Both the position numbers and the translations under genes were made by a program. 64,000 nucleotides of DNA from positions 1 through 64,000 of the forward strand of contig JACMPM010000005.1 of NCBI GenBank assembly GCA_014377485.1. Direction: 5' to 3'. Shown piece after piece: positions 27,153-36,113 of the stretch; position 1 is the stretch's first letter; the number at the start of each line of letters is the position of its first letter. Origin of the DNA: Bacteriovorax sp. GTDB taxonomy: Bacteria; Bdellovibrionota; Bacteriovoracia; Bacteriovoracales; Bacteriovoracaceae. The notes beneath the pieces are model-generated. The model saw only the letters and a program-made list of their open reading frames with translations, did no database searches and had not been told where the DNA came from.

Positions 27153-27827
27153 TTAAAATCGAAATAATAAATCAGTAAAACTGCTGGTGTCTTCGCCAAA
27201 ATGAATTTTACTTTCTAAGAGTCTACTCGAAACGAAAGTAAAATGGGGACGAATAAATTTAAGATATTTCTCCTTAGTTCGGTGTATCGCGTATTCATCT
27301 TTAAATTTAACATCTTCTATCTGTACTTTTAATTCCAGATCGGTTGGCACGGATAAATAAAGATAACGAACTCTCGCAGCAAGTACGGGCATTACAATTT
27401 TAATTTCTTCATCACTCAAGTACTGCAACACCGAAGTGCAAAGCCCTAAATCAAAAATTTTTTCTCGCTTCATCACATTTGTTGCCCAAGAAACTAAATC
27501 AGTATTTTCCATGACTAATTTAGTGCTTTCGGCCGGACGAATATCTCTTTTGGCGACTAAATCATAAGCGTGTTTAGAAGGTTCGATGCCATGAGCGCGG
27601 TATGGAATAAAAGTTTTCAGCACTTCTTCAAATAAAATTCCAAGGCCAAAACCCAAATCAATTACACTGCTGATATCTACAGCTTCAAGAGCGAAAATAG
27701 CCTTCATATAGGCCGCATGCTCACGCGCATTGACGATATTATCCATCTCTTCCGGATCGGCGTAATTCACGTCCCAATAATCTTGTGAAAAACCTTCGGC
27801 GCCTTCTAAACATTTCGTTTTTTTCAT
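27153..27827 (-). CDS. Class I methyltransferase
   Basis: 224 residues. Motif I is SSVIDLGFGLGILFEEVL near residue 55, followed by HGIEPSKHAYDL at strand 2 and KIFDLGLCTSVLQYLSDEEI at strand 4. The N-terminal SQDYWDVNYADPEEMD is common in small-molecule methyltransferases of this type. Its start overlaps the stop of the membrane-protein gene upstream by ATGA. No target can be read from the sequence or context. Confidence 0.8.
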   Translation of the reverse strand: MKKTKCLEGAEGFSQDYWDVNYADPEEMDNIVNAREHAAYMKAIFALEAVDISSVIDLGFGLGILFEEVLKTFIPYRAHGIEPSKHAYDLVAKRDIRPAESTKLVMENTDLVSWATNVMKREKIFDLGLCTSVLQYLSDEEIKIVMPVLAARVRYLYLSVPTDLELKVQIEDVKFKDEYAIHRTKEKYLKFIRPHFTFVSSRLLESKIHFGEDTSSFTDLLFRF

Positions 27828-28192
27828 ACAGACACAGGTTTATTTATCGCAATCCAAATTGCAAACCAGGCCAGTAGTAAAATGATTGAAGTAATAATTG
27901 CTTTGTACTCGATCGTTTTTAATCTAAATAAACAAATAAACAAAATATTTATCACAAACCATGTGCCCATTTTAAGTTTGACCCACAAAGGGAATGCCTG
28001 ACCGTGGGTAAAACCTAATCGTGCAATAAGACCCATTCCTGCGACAAAAATGAGAAAGCTGACTAAACCAACCATCCATTTTCCACGTTTCTTTTGAATT
28101 AAGTTAGAATTACATGAAATAAATCCCATGCTGGAAAATAAGCAGAGAATGAAGAGTATATGCATTGTTTTATATTGTTCATAAGTAATCAT
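27824..28192 (-). CDS. Four-helix inner-membrane protein, SirB2/DUF-like
   Basis: Start placed at ATG 28192 (MITYEQYKTMHILFIL), 8 bases after GGAG; a GTG three codons earlier is less likely. 122 residues with four hydrophobic segments (about 9-28, 41-62, 74-94, 100-118). YKTMHILFILCLFSSMG and PLWVKLKMGTWFV recall the SirB family, which has the form YxxLKxLHxxxxxxS and an LxxKLxxxxxxV segment. That assignment is tentative. Overlaps the methyltransferase gene by ATGA. Confidence 0.65.
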   Translation of the reverse strand: MITYEQYKTMHILFILCLFSSMGFISCNSNLIQKKRGKWMVGLVSFLIFVAGMGLIARLGFTHGQAFPLWVKLKMGTWFVINILFICLFRLKTIEYKAIITSIILLLAWFAIWIAINKPVSV

Positions 28193-28295
28193 GTCGTTCA
28201 CTCCAGTTTAACAATAAGATGACCATTATAATCCAATATTGCATTCTATCAAGTTCCTGCTTTAATCTTTTTGGATTCTTCATTAGAATGGAGCT

Positions 28296-29039
28296 ATGGA
28301 ACAATGGACAACAAAAGTATACCGCAAAGAAGATAAGATTTACCGAGGTGCATTTGCTTATATCCGAAATGAAGGATCGTATGCCGAAGAAAACTTCGAC
28401 GTTTACAAAGATAAAAGAGATCAAAGTTATCACTATGTTTCGCAAGCAATCGTAAAAGTCACGACCGGTGAAGTTTTAAATCTTCACGTCGAATACATTG
28501 TGAACAAAGACTATATTCCCCAAATGGTTGTGATTGAAAAAATCATGGGAAAAGAAAGCACAAGAGAAACTTATGAATATCTTCCAAGAAAAAACCACCT
28601 CGTTTATAAATTCATTAATTCTAAAGGTGAAGAGCATACCGAAGAAATCTCAACTGCTCCCAAATATCATATAGCCACTCCAACTGCTGCTAGTTCAATG
28701 CTTTTTTTGCGCTCAAAGAAATTTGATGCCAACGGAAAGAACTCTTTCAATATTTTAGTGGGCAAAAATCTTTGGGAATACAAAGAAGCTCCAATCTTTA
28801 AAAGTGTCATATTAGAACGCGCCAGTCTTACCGCTGAAAAAATGAATATCGACGGACAAAATGTTCAGGCCACTCAGTATAAAATGTTTGATGACGCCAC
28901 TGACTTTAAAGGGGCCAAAGACCCTCAACATATCAAAATTTTTCTAAGCCAGCACGGTGCGATCCCCTACATGGTCCGCACAGACGATGGGACAAAAATT
29001 CAAATTAAGTATCTCAACGATCTCACTGAGAAAGAGTAG
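28296..29039 (+). CDS. Conserved-looking cytoplasmic protein, unknown
   Basis: 247 residues, no signal peptide or membrane segment. It reads as a soluble beta-rich domain: KVYRKEDKIYRGAFAYIRNE, TGEVLNLHVEYIVNKDYIP, TRETYEYLPRKNHLVYKF, ending KIQIKYLNDL. I recognise no family. Good codon structure and a start right after GAATGGAGCT support it as real. Its 3' end overlaps the convergent dinG gene by 17 bases. The opposite-strand frame at 28179-28445 is a shadow. Confidence 0.7.
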   Translation: MEQWTTKVYRKEDKIYRGAFAYIRNEGSYAEENFDVYKDKRDQSYHYVSQAIVKVTTGEVLNLHVEYIVNKDYIPQMVVIEKIMGKESTRETYEYLPRKNHLVYKFINSKGEEHTEEISTAPKYHIATPTAASSMLFLRSKKFDANGKNSFNILVGKNLWEYKEAPIFKSVILERASLTAEKMNIDGQNVQATQYKMFDDATDFKGAKDPQHIKIFLSQHGAIPYMVRTDDGTKIQIKYLNDLTEKE

Positions 29040-31962
29040 AAGCATCCTCGCCATGTAAAGTAGGATGACTTAAAATAAATTCTTCTATTTCAAGGCAGGC
29101 TTCATCCAATGGTGCTCTTAAAAGTGAATAGGGTTCCATTAATTTAACCATCTTTTCCATAGTCTTCCCTTTCCAGGTCTTCACCCGGTTATCCACTATA
29201 ATAACCCCTCCATAATCACTTTCTGTTCGAAGTAGCCGCCCTAGTTTTTGGTGGAGAGAACGTGTGCGATGAGCAAGGTAGTAATCAGTAAACTCGTTTC
29301 CTAAATTGGTCTCGAAAAAATCTCTTCTTTCATTGATGACTAGATCCATTCTTAAATCAGGAATCTTATCGATGAAAATAAATTGCAGAGCATCTCCTGG
29401 AATATCGATCCCTTCGCCAAAGGACTCCATCCCAAGCAAAATTCCCGAACCAGATCGTTTATAATCTTCAACGACGTTTGTTCCCATCCCCTGAATAAAA
29501 AGTGGAATCTGGCCTTCAAATTCTTTTAACAAAATTTCGCGGGCAATTTCAAAGCGTGCTTTCGCCGAAAAAAGTAAAAGTGTTTTTCCATTGAGTTTTC
29601 TAATGAGAGGTTTAATTTTCATCAAATTGTATTCAACAAAATTGGATTGATACAAAGATGGTCCGTCATCACAAAGAAAAATCTTAGTTTTTGTTTTATA
29701 GTCAAACGTAAAAGGCAAATAAGTTCCCGTTTTAAATCTTTTTTCGGGCTCCAAATAAGCATATCCGGTCGCCCACTCAATACCTCGTGCCCCAGTATCC
29801 CCGGTACCATTGGCCAGTGTTGCTGAAGTAAAAACGACGGAAGCAGAAGTTGATAACAATTGATCTTTGAGAATAAGTCCTACATCAACAGGTGAAGAAG
29901 AAAATAAATATCCCTGGTCTTCTTTAAACTTCATTGAGCGGCAATAATTATCGGCAGGAACAATTAGTTTATCAAAGCACAAAACATAGTCAGAGAGTTG
30001 AGCAAAGAAAGATTCAAACCTGGTGAACGCAATGATTTCATTTTCTGATTTTAAATTCTTCGCATCAAACCTTCCTGCATAGGGAATCAGATGATTGAGA
30101 TAAGTTTGCATAATAAAATGCACGCTCTCCAAATGATTTAAAATTCCTTGCGCATTATTTTCAGTGTGAGTCAGGCGATTAAGCATCGGAAGCTCATTCC
30201 AAAAGAGCTCAGTATATTTGGGCATGCGTTTAAAATACATCGATATCAAATCACGTAATGGTGCCAGGTGATCTGTCAGCATTTGAAACGTTTTCAGCGT
30301 TTCATCACGCAAACGCCTGATCACTTCACTGGATTCGCCTTCAACACTTTCATTTTGAGCGAGAAGGTAAAATAATGACCCCACCCCTTGAAGGTGCTGG
30401 AGAGCATTTACAAAGACTTCAAATCCGATTTGATCAATCTCAAGTGAAAAAGCCTTAGTGGCTTCATCTTCAATTTTATGGGCCTCATCCACTACGATAT
30501 TTAGGGGACGCGGTATTCCTTTAGGCCAGGCAAACATCAAGGAATGGTTCCCGATAATAATATGGGCTTCCTTTGCTTCCCGAAGGCCTGTTATATAACT
30601 GCAATTGCCTTTGAAAGGACAATTACTTCCCGAACAAGAGCGAAAATCCACTCCGAGTTCAATTGAGCGTCGATTGAGTGCCTCAATTTTTCTTTTTAAA
30701 ACATAGGGCAAATCATCGCGCAAAATTTTGTCATTACTTTTTAAACGAGCGTTGTGAAAGAAAATCGATTCAAAATAAATCGACGTAAAAAGTTCACCAA
30801 AATCGCGGTTAGAACTCATCAATGTATTTTCACTTTCTTCCACTCGAAAGATTGATTCACATAAATGGTTGTTCGATCCCACTAATAATTTTATTTTGAT
30901 CTCATCTTCATTGAGACCTAAAAATTCTAGAACCTGCGGCACATCTTTATTAAATGCCTGATGCTGCAGGGTCTTAGTTCCCGTCGCAACTAAGATCGGT
31001 TTTTTTTCTTCAAGGGCAAAAAGCACGGCCGGAATTAAATACCCAAATGTTTTCCCGGTTCCGGTTGGAGCCTGGACTAAACTATGAATGCTATTTTTAA
31101 ATGACTGCCCTACTTTAACCGCAAGATCAATTTGTGATTGTCGTTTGCGGTAGCTGGGAAACAGGTTTTTAATTTTTGCTTCATCGCTAAAAATATTCTT
31201 AATATTTTGACCGGAAAATTCCAGTGAAAAATTCTTTACTGGTTTTTTCACTGGTTGAATTTCTGGAAAGCGCTTCTGCCAGATTTTTTGTTGCGCCATC
31301 CCCACCGAGCGCTCCAGATCAAATTCAATTTCAGCGGCCAGTGAAATAATTTCTTTATCTGAGAGATGAAGAAAATTGGCGAGCCAGAAATTATCTAATT
31401 TCTTTTCCAATAACTGCAGTTTTAAAAATTGGTAGTAGGCCTTATCTTTTCTGGTGAGGGCCGTAGCAACTAAAACGACTTTTAACAAATCGCGTGCATC
31501 TTCAAATCCTCTGTGCATTTCTGTTTCGGCAATCCCCCAATCCTGGATAAAATGCTCAAGTTTAAGAGATGCGTATTCAGGAAATAAAAGTCCTAAAAAT
31601 AAAAGTGTATCGCAAAATTCTTCACGTTCGGATCCGTCGTCAATCTTATCAAAAGATCGCTTTAAAAATCCCGATTCAAAATCAGAATTGTGAGCAACGA
31701 GTTTTGCTCCAAAAAGTTCCTGAATTTCTCCTTCAACTTGTTTCCAGGTTGGTGCGCGAGAAAGCATTTTATTGGTGATGCCGGTAAGTTTTTGAATAAA
31801 AGAAGAAAGTTCAGTTGGATACATCACTAGTGAAGAGTATTTTTTGGTCAGTTTAATCCCATCAAACTCGAGATATCCTATATCGATAACTTGATCATAA
31901 CTTGGATCGGCACCCGATGTTTCGACATCAATGACGGCCCATCTTCCCAGCCTATGACTCAT
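29023..31962 (-). CDS. dinG: Exonuclease-DinG family helicase
   Basis: 979 residues. Residues 1-170 are a DEDDh exonuclease: VIDVETSG, HNSDFESGFL and HRGFEDARDLL. From about 270 comes an XPD/DinG helicase with Walker A APTGTGKTFGYLI, DEAH box VVDEAHKIEDE, and motif VI HQKLGRLLRTES. Four Cys in the iron-sulfur positions (NNHLC and CSGSNCPFKGNC) predict a 4Fe-4S cluster. Gram-positive DinG has the exonuclease but no cluster; E. coli DinG has the cluster but no exonuclease. This protein has both. It should unwind R-loops, forks or G-quadruplexes with 5'-3' polarity. Confidence 0.92.
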   Translation of the reverse strand: MSHRLGRWAVIDVETSGADPSYDQVIDIGYLEFDGIKLTKKYSSLVMYPTELSSFIQKLTGITNKMLSRAPTWKQVEGEIQELFGAKLVAHNSDFESGFLKRSFDKIDDGSEREEFCDTLLFLGLLFPEYASLKLEHFIQDWGIAETEMHRGFEDARDLLKVVLVATALTRKDKAYYQFLKLQLLEKKLDNFWLANFLHLSDKEIISLAAEIEFDLERSVGMAQQKIWQKRFPEIQPVKKPVKNFSLEFSGQNIKNIFSDEAKIKNLFPSYRKRQSQIDLAVKVGQSFKNSIHSLVQAPTGTGKTFGYLIPAVLFALEEKKPILVATGTKTLQHQAFNKDVPQVLEFLGLNEDEIKIKLLVGSNNHLCESIFRVEESENTLMSSNRDFGELFTSIYFESIFFHNARLKSNDKILRDDLPYVLKRKIEALNRRSIELGVDFRSCSGSNCPFKGNCSYITGLREAKEAHIIIGNHSLMFAWPKGIPRPLNIVVDEAHKIEDEATKAFSLEIDQIGFEVFVNALQHLQGVGSLFYLLAQNESVEGESSEVIRRLRDETLKTFQMLTDHLAPLRDLISMYFKRMPKYTELFWNELPMLNRLTHTENNAQGILNHLESVHFIMQTYLNHLIPYAGRFDAKNLKSENEIIAFTRFESFFAQLSDYVLCFDKLIVPADNYCRSMKFKEDQGYLFSSSPVDVGLILKDQLLSTSASVVFTSATLANGTGDTGARGIEWATGYAYLEPEKRFKTGTYLPFTFDYKTKTKIFLCDDGPSLYQSNFVEYNLMKIKPLIRKLNGKTLLLFSAKARFEIAREILLKEFEGQIPLFIQGMGTNVVEDYKRSGSGILLGMESFGEGIDIPGDALQFIFIDKIPDLRMDLVINERRDFFETNLGNEFTDYYLAHRTRSLHQKLGRLLRTESDYGGVIIVDNRVKTWKGKTMEKMVKLMEPYSLLRAPLDEACLEIEEFILSHPTLHGEDASTLSQ

Positions 31963-32075
31963 ATATTTTCCTTATAAAATTTCGTTTAAAAGTTTTATCA
32001 CAGCATTACCCATTAGAATATTGATGAAGTTCACTTTTTCATCTATTGTGGGATTTATTTATTAAAGGAAAATTC

Positions 32076-32462
32076 ATGACCAGTGCCGTTGTTTTTCAAA
32101 TTCAATCTTTTCTCGTTTATGCACTCATGGTCTTTGGGATTTCTAAGCGTAAAAAACGCCGTATCCATGTGCCCACAATGATTACCGTTTTGACTTGGGA
32201 CGTATTACTTATTTTGCAAATAGAACTCAATCGTGGTGCTGTAGAAAAAGCCGTTAAAGCATTGATAAACCCAATTATTTTAAATATTCACGTATCATTG
32301 GCAGTTTCTTGTGTAGTTTTCTATGTTCTTCTTATCTATACTGGTAGAAAGCTTTTGAAAGGTGATAACACTTATCGTTTGCGCCATCGCATATTTGGAT
32401 GGACTGCTTTTACTTTGCGCACATTAACTTTAATCACCAGCTTCTTTGCTGTTGCTAAATAA
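32076..32462 (+). CDS. Small membrane protein, DUF420-like
   Basis: Start placed at ATG 32076 (MTSAVVFQIQSFLVYALM), after AAAGGA; a start at 32046 lacks a site. 128 residues with four hydrophobic helices and conserved-looking HVP, NIHVSLAV and RLRHRIFGWTAF. That His pattern fits the DUF420/YozB class of small membrane proteins often linked to cytochrome oxidase assembly or haem handling. The His residues could be haem or metal ligands. Twelve bases upstream of the BolA gene, so the three genes to 33131 form one operon. Confidence 0.65.
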   Translation: MTSAVVFQIQSFLVYALMVFGISKRKKRRIHVPTMITVLTWDVLLILQIELNRGAVEKAVKALINPIILNIHVSLAVSCVVFYVLLIYTGRKLLKGDNTYRLRHRIFGWTAFTLRTLTLITSFFAVAK

Positions 32463-32473
32463 AAAGGATCTCA

Positions 32474-32734
32474 ATGGAATTTGAAAACGTAAAAAATATT
32501 ATCAAGGCCGGATTAACAGACGCCTATGTTGAAGTTCAAGACATGACTGGAACTCGCGATCATTTGGATCTTTTAATCGTCAGCGATCAATTCAAGGGAT
32601 TAATGCTTATAAAGCAACACCAATTGGTAATGAATCTTTTGACCGAAAGCCTTAAAGCAGAGATCCATGCAGTTCAATTAAAAACAATGAGTTTTGAAGA
32701 CGCTGAAAAACGTGGAATCAAAACAAATAAATAA
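32474..32734 (+). CDS. BolA-family protein
   Basis: 86 residues, the normal size. MTGTRDHLDLLIVSDQF carries the conserved acidic/hydrophobic strand, and SLKAEIHAVQLKTMSFEDA has the His and the xLKTxT motif of the class II fold. BolA proteins form [2Fe-2S]-bridged complexes with CGFS glutaredoxins, and this gene lies 28 bases before one. The pair probably regulates iron or carries clusters. RBS is AAGGATCTC before ATG 32474. Confidence 0.92.
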   Translation: MEFENVKNIIKAGLTDAYVEVQDMTGTRDHLDLLIVSDQFKGLMLIKQHQLVMNLLTESLKAEIHAVQLKTMSFEDAEKRGIKTNK

Positions 32735-32762
32735 TCAATTATTAATCTAAAGGAGTCTTATT

Positions 32763-33131
32763 ATGAGCAATCCATTTCAAGTTGTAGGCGGAAACGCAAT
32801 AGACGAATCTGAACAAAACAAAGGTTTAGATTTAAGCACTCGTTGTGCAAATTTAATCAACTCTGCACCAATCATGCTTTTCATGAAAGGAACACCCGAT
32901 ATGCCTCAGTGTGGCTTCTCAGCAAACGTTGTGAAGATTCTGAATCATGTGGGTGTAAGCTTCAATACATTTAATATCCTTTCAGACATGGATATTAGAG
33001 ACGGCATTAAGCAATACTCTAACTGGCCTACTTACCCTCAGCTTTATGTTAAAGGGCAATTAGTTGGTGGAAATGATATCATTACTGAGATGATGAATAA
33101 TGGTGAATTGGAAGGGGTTTTGAAGTTATAA
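32763..33131 (+). CDS. grxD: Monothiol CGFS glutaredoxin
   Basis: 122 residues with an N-terminal extension of about 25. The active site is PQCGFSANVV, preceded by FMKGTPDMP. The GSH-binding TYPQLYVKGQLVGGNDII is intact. Such proteins bind glutathione-ligated [2Fe-2S] clusters and deliver them in assembly, with BolA as partner. The last gene of the BolA operon, followed by a strong terminator. RBS AAAGGAG is 9 bases before the start. Confidence 0.95.
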   Translation: MSNPFQVVGGNAIDESEQNKGLDLSTRCANLINSAPIMLFMKGTPDMPQCGFSANVVKILNHVGVSFNTFNILSDMDIRDGIKQYSNWPTYPQLYVKGQLVGGNDIITEMMNNGELEGVLKL

Positions 33132-33158
33132 GCATAAGTAAGTATCAGGTATCAGCAT

Positions 33159-33188
33159 AAAAAAAGGCTCCTTTGGGGCCTTTTTTTT
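33159..33188 (+). terminator. Terminator after grxD
   Basis: A run of A leads into GGCTCC (33166-33171), a three-base loop TTT, and GGGGCC (33175-33180), then eight T. The stem has one T-G wobble and is lengthened by A-T pairs. It can also end the convergent response-regulator transcript at 33194. Confidence 0.9.
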
Positions 33189-33193
33189 CCTGC

Positions 33194-33571
33194 TTAAGCT
33201 GAGGTCGCTAAATCACTTTCTATATCTTTAATTAATTCATCCAAATCAAAAGGCTTCGAGAAAAATTTCTTTGCCCCCGCACGAAGTGCATCTTCTACAC
33301 TCACGTCAGCTTGGCCTGAAACGAAAAAGAATGTTGGACGCAAACTCATTTTATTAACATGAGAAAGCACGGCCATTCCGTTTCCATTTGGCATTTTGTA
33401 ATCAGAAACCACAATATCGACTTTTTTATTATCAAGAATCTTAATTGCATCATTTCCGCAAATTGCAGTAATAGTTGTATACCCACAATACTTAAATTCT
33501 TCTTCCATTAATTCTAAAATATCTGGCTCATCATCGACGATAAGTACGGTCAGATTTTTCTTTGCGATCAT
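33194..33571 (-). CDS. Single-domain response regulator
   Basis: 125-residue receiver. VLIVDDEPDILELM gives the acidic pair, VDIVVSDYKMPNGNGM the phosphoacceptor Asp, FFFVSGQADV the Ser/Thr and KKFFSKPFDLDELI the Lys. No output domain. The mid-sequence KMPNGNG is common in receivers tied to hybrid kinases. No kinase gene is adjacent. It lies between the grxD terminator and the CFI-box protein gene; 49 bases to the latter suggest possible co-transcription. Confidence 0.93.
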   Translation of the reverse strand: MIAKKNLTVLIVDDEPDILELMEEEFKYCGYTTITAICGNDAIKILDNKKVDIVVSDYKMPNGNGMAVLSHVNKMSLRPTFFFVSGQADVSVEDALRAGAKKFFSKPFDLDELIKDIESDLATSA

Positions 33572-33620
33572 TTCTATTGTCCCTAAAGCTAATAAGGTCT
33601 CTATTTGCGCTCAATTAGAA

Positions 33621-35003
33621 TTATAGACGATTATTATGTAATAAAATTTTAATTTTCCATAAATTAAGAAAAAGACAAGCTCCCAGGAATATAAGCACTA
33701 CCCAATAGAAGTTAAAAAGAAAATAAAGCGTATAGGCTGCCGACCTAATAACAAACCTCATCCATTCACTTTTATAAATGATCATGGCATAATGCGGAGC
33801 TGACCTATAGTAAACCTTAATAAATTTTCGCCCAAGCCACGAGTTGGCCAAAATATGATCTCGGTAACTTCGGAAATAATTGATTATGTAGTGCTCTTCT
33901 CCAAAGCCAGCGGTCAACAAATAGCAGGCCTGCTTCTTTAAAAGTTCCTGGATCTGTGTTGGAGTTCCAACTCCAGCATTTGAAAGATTTGTTACGAATT
34001 TATATTTATCCATTAACCCAATAGATAATAAATATGATGTTCCATTAATCGCCGGTTTCCCATAGCCGAAAGAGTTTATAGTAATTGCTGGATCGCTTTG
34101 AGAAGTTGAATAACTATAATCAATAAGCTGAGCGTCAGGATAAATTCCGATATATAGGGCCGGATCTCCCACTGCTAAATGTGGAGCTGGATCTACCGGC
34201 AGAGCTGCTACACTCGCGGCCTTGGCATGCATAAAAACTGCCACATGGTCAAAGGCATCTGAACTAATGGGATTTGTTACAGTGTAGTTGGCAATAACTC
34301 TCCCATCACCTTTAGTTAATGGAGTCGATAAGCTGATAGAAGAATCAATACTCTTATAAACTTTATTACTTAATTTCACTTGAAAAAAAACGCCTCCATC
34401 ACCGTCACCAGCTGTTGTCAAAACGACAGGATCATTGTCAGCATGAGCAGAATTTGTAGAGATGAAAAAATAAACTTTTGCGACTTGCCCACTTACCAGC
34501 GTAGCCGAGCCAACTGCTAAATTAGTACATGCAGTAGTATTGACTGCACATATATCTTTGAGAAGAAGATTAAAAGTAGTAATTGTCGCAGTTGAATAAG
34601 CAGTAGGAGCTGACTTTCTAACAATTACATAGTTCGTTCCATTATAAACTGCAGCATACAGGTAATGAGTCGAGCTGACGTTCAAGGTTAATGGAAAAGA
34701 AATATAGCTATAAGTTGCATCACTTATGTCAAATAAGCGATAACCTTCATGATAACGAGAAAAATAAAAATCATGAGTCGCATCTGCCGTATTACTTATG
34801 GGAATATAAATAAAAGCCGCTGCCGCTTCGCTCAAACCATTTCCGTCAGAGGGATTTACACTTCCCAATAAAAAAGTGCTCGTCGCTGTTGCATTGGTCG
34901 TCCCATAAACTTGAAGATTTGTGGGACTCGTTATCCTTACATTATCTGCCGCAAACAAATTAGTTAAAAGGACCAAGAATAGGCAAAGCAGGATTAATTT
35001 CAT
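33621..35003 (-). CDS. Exported protein with CFI-box-like C-terminal domain and membrane helix
   Basis: 460 residues with a signal peptide ending NLFAA. The main part is strand-rich, with Thr/Ser/Ala-rich adhesin-like segments and two Cys (DICAVNTTACTN). Near residue 357 comes CYLLTAGFGEEHYIIN, then YFRSYRDHILANSWLGRK, YYRSAPHYA and a final membrane segment plus basic tail. This order matches CFI-box-CTERM domains (CFIATAAYG, RxFRDxxL, GRxF, YYxxSP), recognisable but with the first motif changed. Such domains end many exported proteins of delta-proteobacteria and relatives and are thought to be sorting or anchoring tags. Function of the body is unknown. Confidence 0.72.
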   Translation of the reverse strand: MKLILLCLFLVLLTNLFAADNVRITSPTNLQVYGTTNATATSTFLLGSVNPSDGNGLSEAAAAFIYIPISNTADATHDFYFSRYHEGYRLFDISDATYSYISFPLTLNVSSTHYLYAAVYNGTNYVIVRKSAPTAYSTATITTFNLLLKDICAVNTTACTNLAVGSATLVSGQVAKVYFFISTNSAHADNDPVVLTTAGDGDGGVFFQVKLSNKVYKSIDSSISLSTPLTKGDGRVIANYTVTNPISSDAFDHVAVFMHAKAASVAALPVDPAPHLAVGDPALYIGIYPDAQLIDYSYSTSQSDPAITINSFGYGKPAINGTSYLLSIGLMDKYKFVTNLSNAGVGTPTQIQELLKKQACYLLTAGFGEEHYIINYFRSYRDHILANSWLGRKFIKVYYRSAPHYAMIIYKSEWMRFVIRSAAYTLYFLFNFYWVVLIFLGACLFLNLWKIKILLHNNRL

Positions 35004-35085
35004 TTAAAAATTATCCCTTTTGGCGCGAGCCTCGTCAAATAATTATGGCATTGATTTATCCTCAATTAGCCACTATTTTAACTTT

Positions 35086-35943
35086 ATGGATAAGTTTCTG
35101 ATTAATATAAACGGTGAACTCTTCAATGAAGAAAAAGCAAAAATCTCTGTTTTTGACAGAGGCTTTCTCTATGGTGATTCAGTATACGAAGCTACTCGTA
35201 CATTTAATCGCATACCTTTTCGCATCCAACATCACCTCGATCGCCTCTTTTTTTCTGCACAAAAAATTGAACTTGAATTGACTTATTCTAGAAAAGAAAT
35301 CTTGGAACTCATCCTACAAACCATCAAAGCTTCTCCTCATAATGATATTTTTCTGCGAATTATTCTCACTCGTGGAACCAACATAGATCTTGGGCTCGAT
35401 CCAGAACTCTCTTCAAAAAATAATCTTATCATTATTACCAAGGCCATCACCCCCAACCCTGACTGGTGGTTAACGAAGGGGCTTTCGATGATTTTCCATA
35501 ATAAAAAAAGCTCAGAAAGAGGACCTCTACCAAAAACCGGCAAGTACCTGGAAAATATTTTGGCTTACAAAGACGCTACCGAAAAAGGCGCATTCGATTC
35601 GATCATGGTAAACACTGCCGGCCATGTAACTGAAGGGACCACCAGTAATATTTGGATGATTAAAGACAATATTATTTATACCCCATCTCTCCAAGATGGC
35701 GTTCTTGACGGTCTGACCAGAAAAACCTTGATCCAAATGGCGGATCGCAACAATTTAATGTTACAGGAAATAAGCCTCACACAGGAGGACTTCCTAGGGG
35801 CCGACGAATGCTTTATCACCAGCACCACTAGAAACCTCGTCCCAGTGACAATAATCGAAGGTCGCCCTGTAGGTAACGGACTTCCAGGAAAAAAGACGTT
35901 GGAACTTCTAAAAATGTACTTGGAATTTGTGAGTCTTCAATAA
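35086..35943 (+). CDS. Class IV aminotransferase
   Basis: Start placed at ATG 35086 (MDKFLININGELFNEEKAK); the TTG-led extension to 35020 is not credible. 285 residues, typical. The chain has RGFLYGDSVYEATRTF, then the PLP lysine in KTGKYLENILAYKDA, and VTEGTTSNIWMIKD plus TSTTRNLVPVTII near the end. Fold type IV enzymes include branched-chain and D-amino-acid aminotransferases and aminodeoxychorismate lyase. SVYEATRTFN and RFRIQHHLDRL resemble the branched-chain or D-alanine type, but substrate choice cannot be settled. Starts divergently from the CFI-box gene. Confidence 0.88.
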   Translation: MDKFLININGELFNEEKAKISVFDRGFLYGDSVYEATRTFNRIPFRIQHHLDRLFFSAQKIELELTYSRKEILELILQTIKASPHNDIFLRIILTRGTNIDLGLDPELSSKNNLIIITKAITPNPDWWLTKGLSMIFHNKKSSERGPLPKTGKYLENILAYKDATEKGAFDSIMVNTAGHVTEGTTSNIWMIKDNIIYTPSLQDGVLDGLTRKTLIQMADRNNLMLQEISLTQEDFLGADECFITSTTRNLVPVTIIEGRPVGNGLPGKKTLELLKMYLEFVSLQ

Positions 35944-36113
35944 TATTAAGTCTGCAACAAAATTCAAATTGACATCACCTCCACCTACAAGTATTACTAA
36001 CGGACGTATTTTTTATTAAAATCACAGCTCTAAAAGAAAATATTTTAAGAAATATTTATTAAATATAAGAAGCTAAGATTTTAAAATTGTTAATTATTTA
36101 GGGGATTATTTGC

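Noticed and set aside
28179-28445. 88-codon minus-strand frame
   Set aside because: It overlaps the start of the 28296 gene and the upstream membrane-protein region and has no ribosome site or recognisable sequence.
35944-36113. Possible S4 autoregulatory leader before rpsD
   Set aside because: No pseudoknot-like pairing was found by eye in this AT-rich spacer; a covariance search would be needed.
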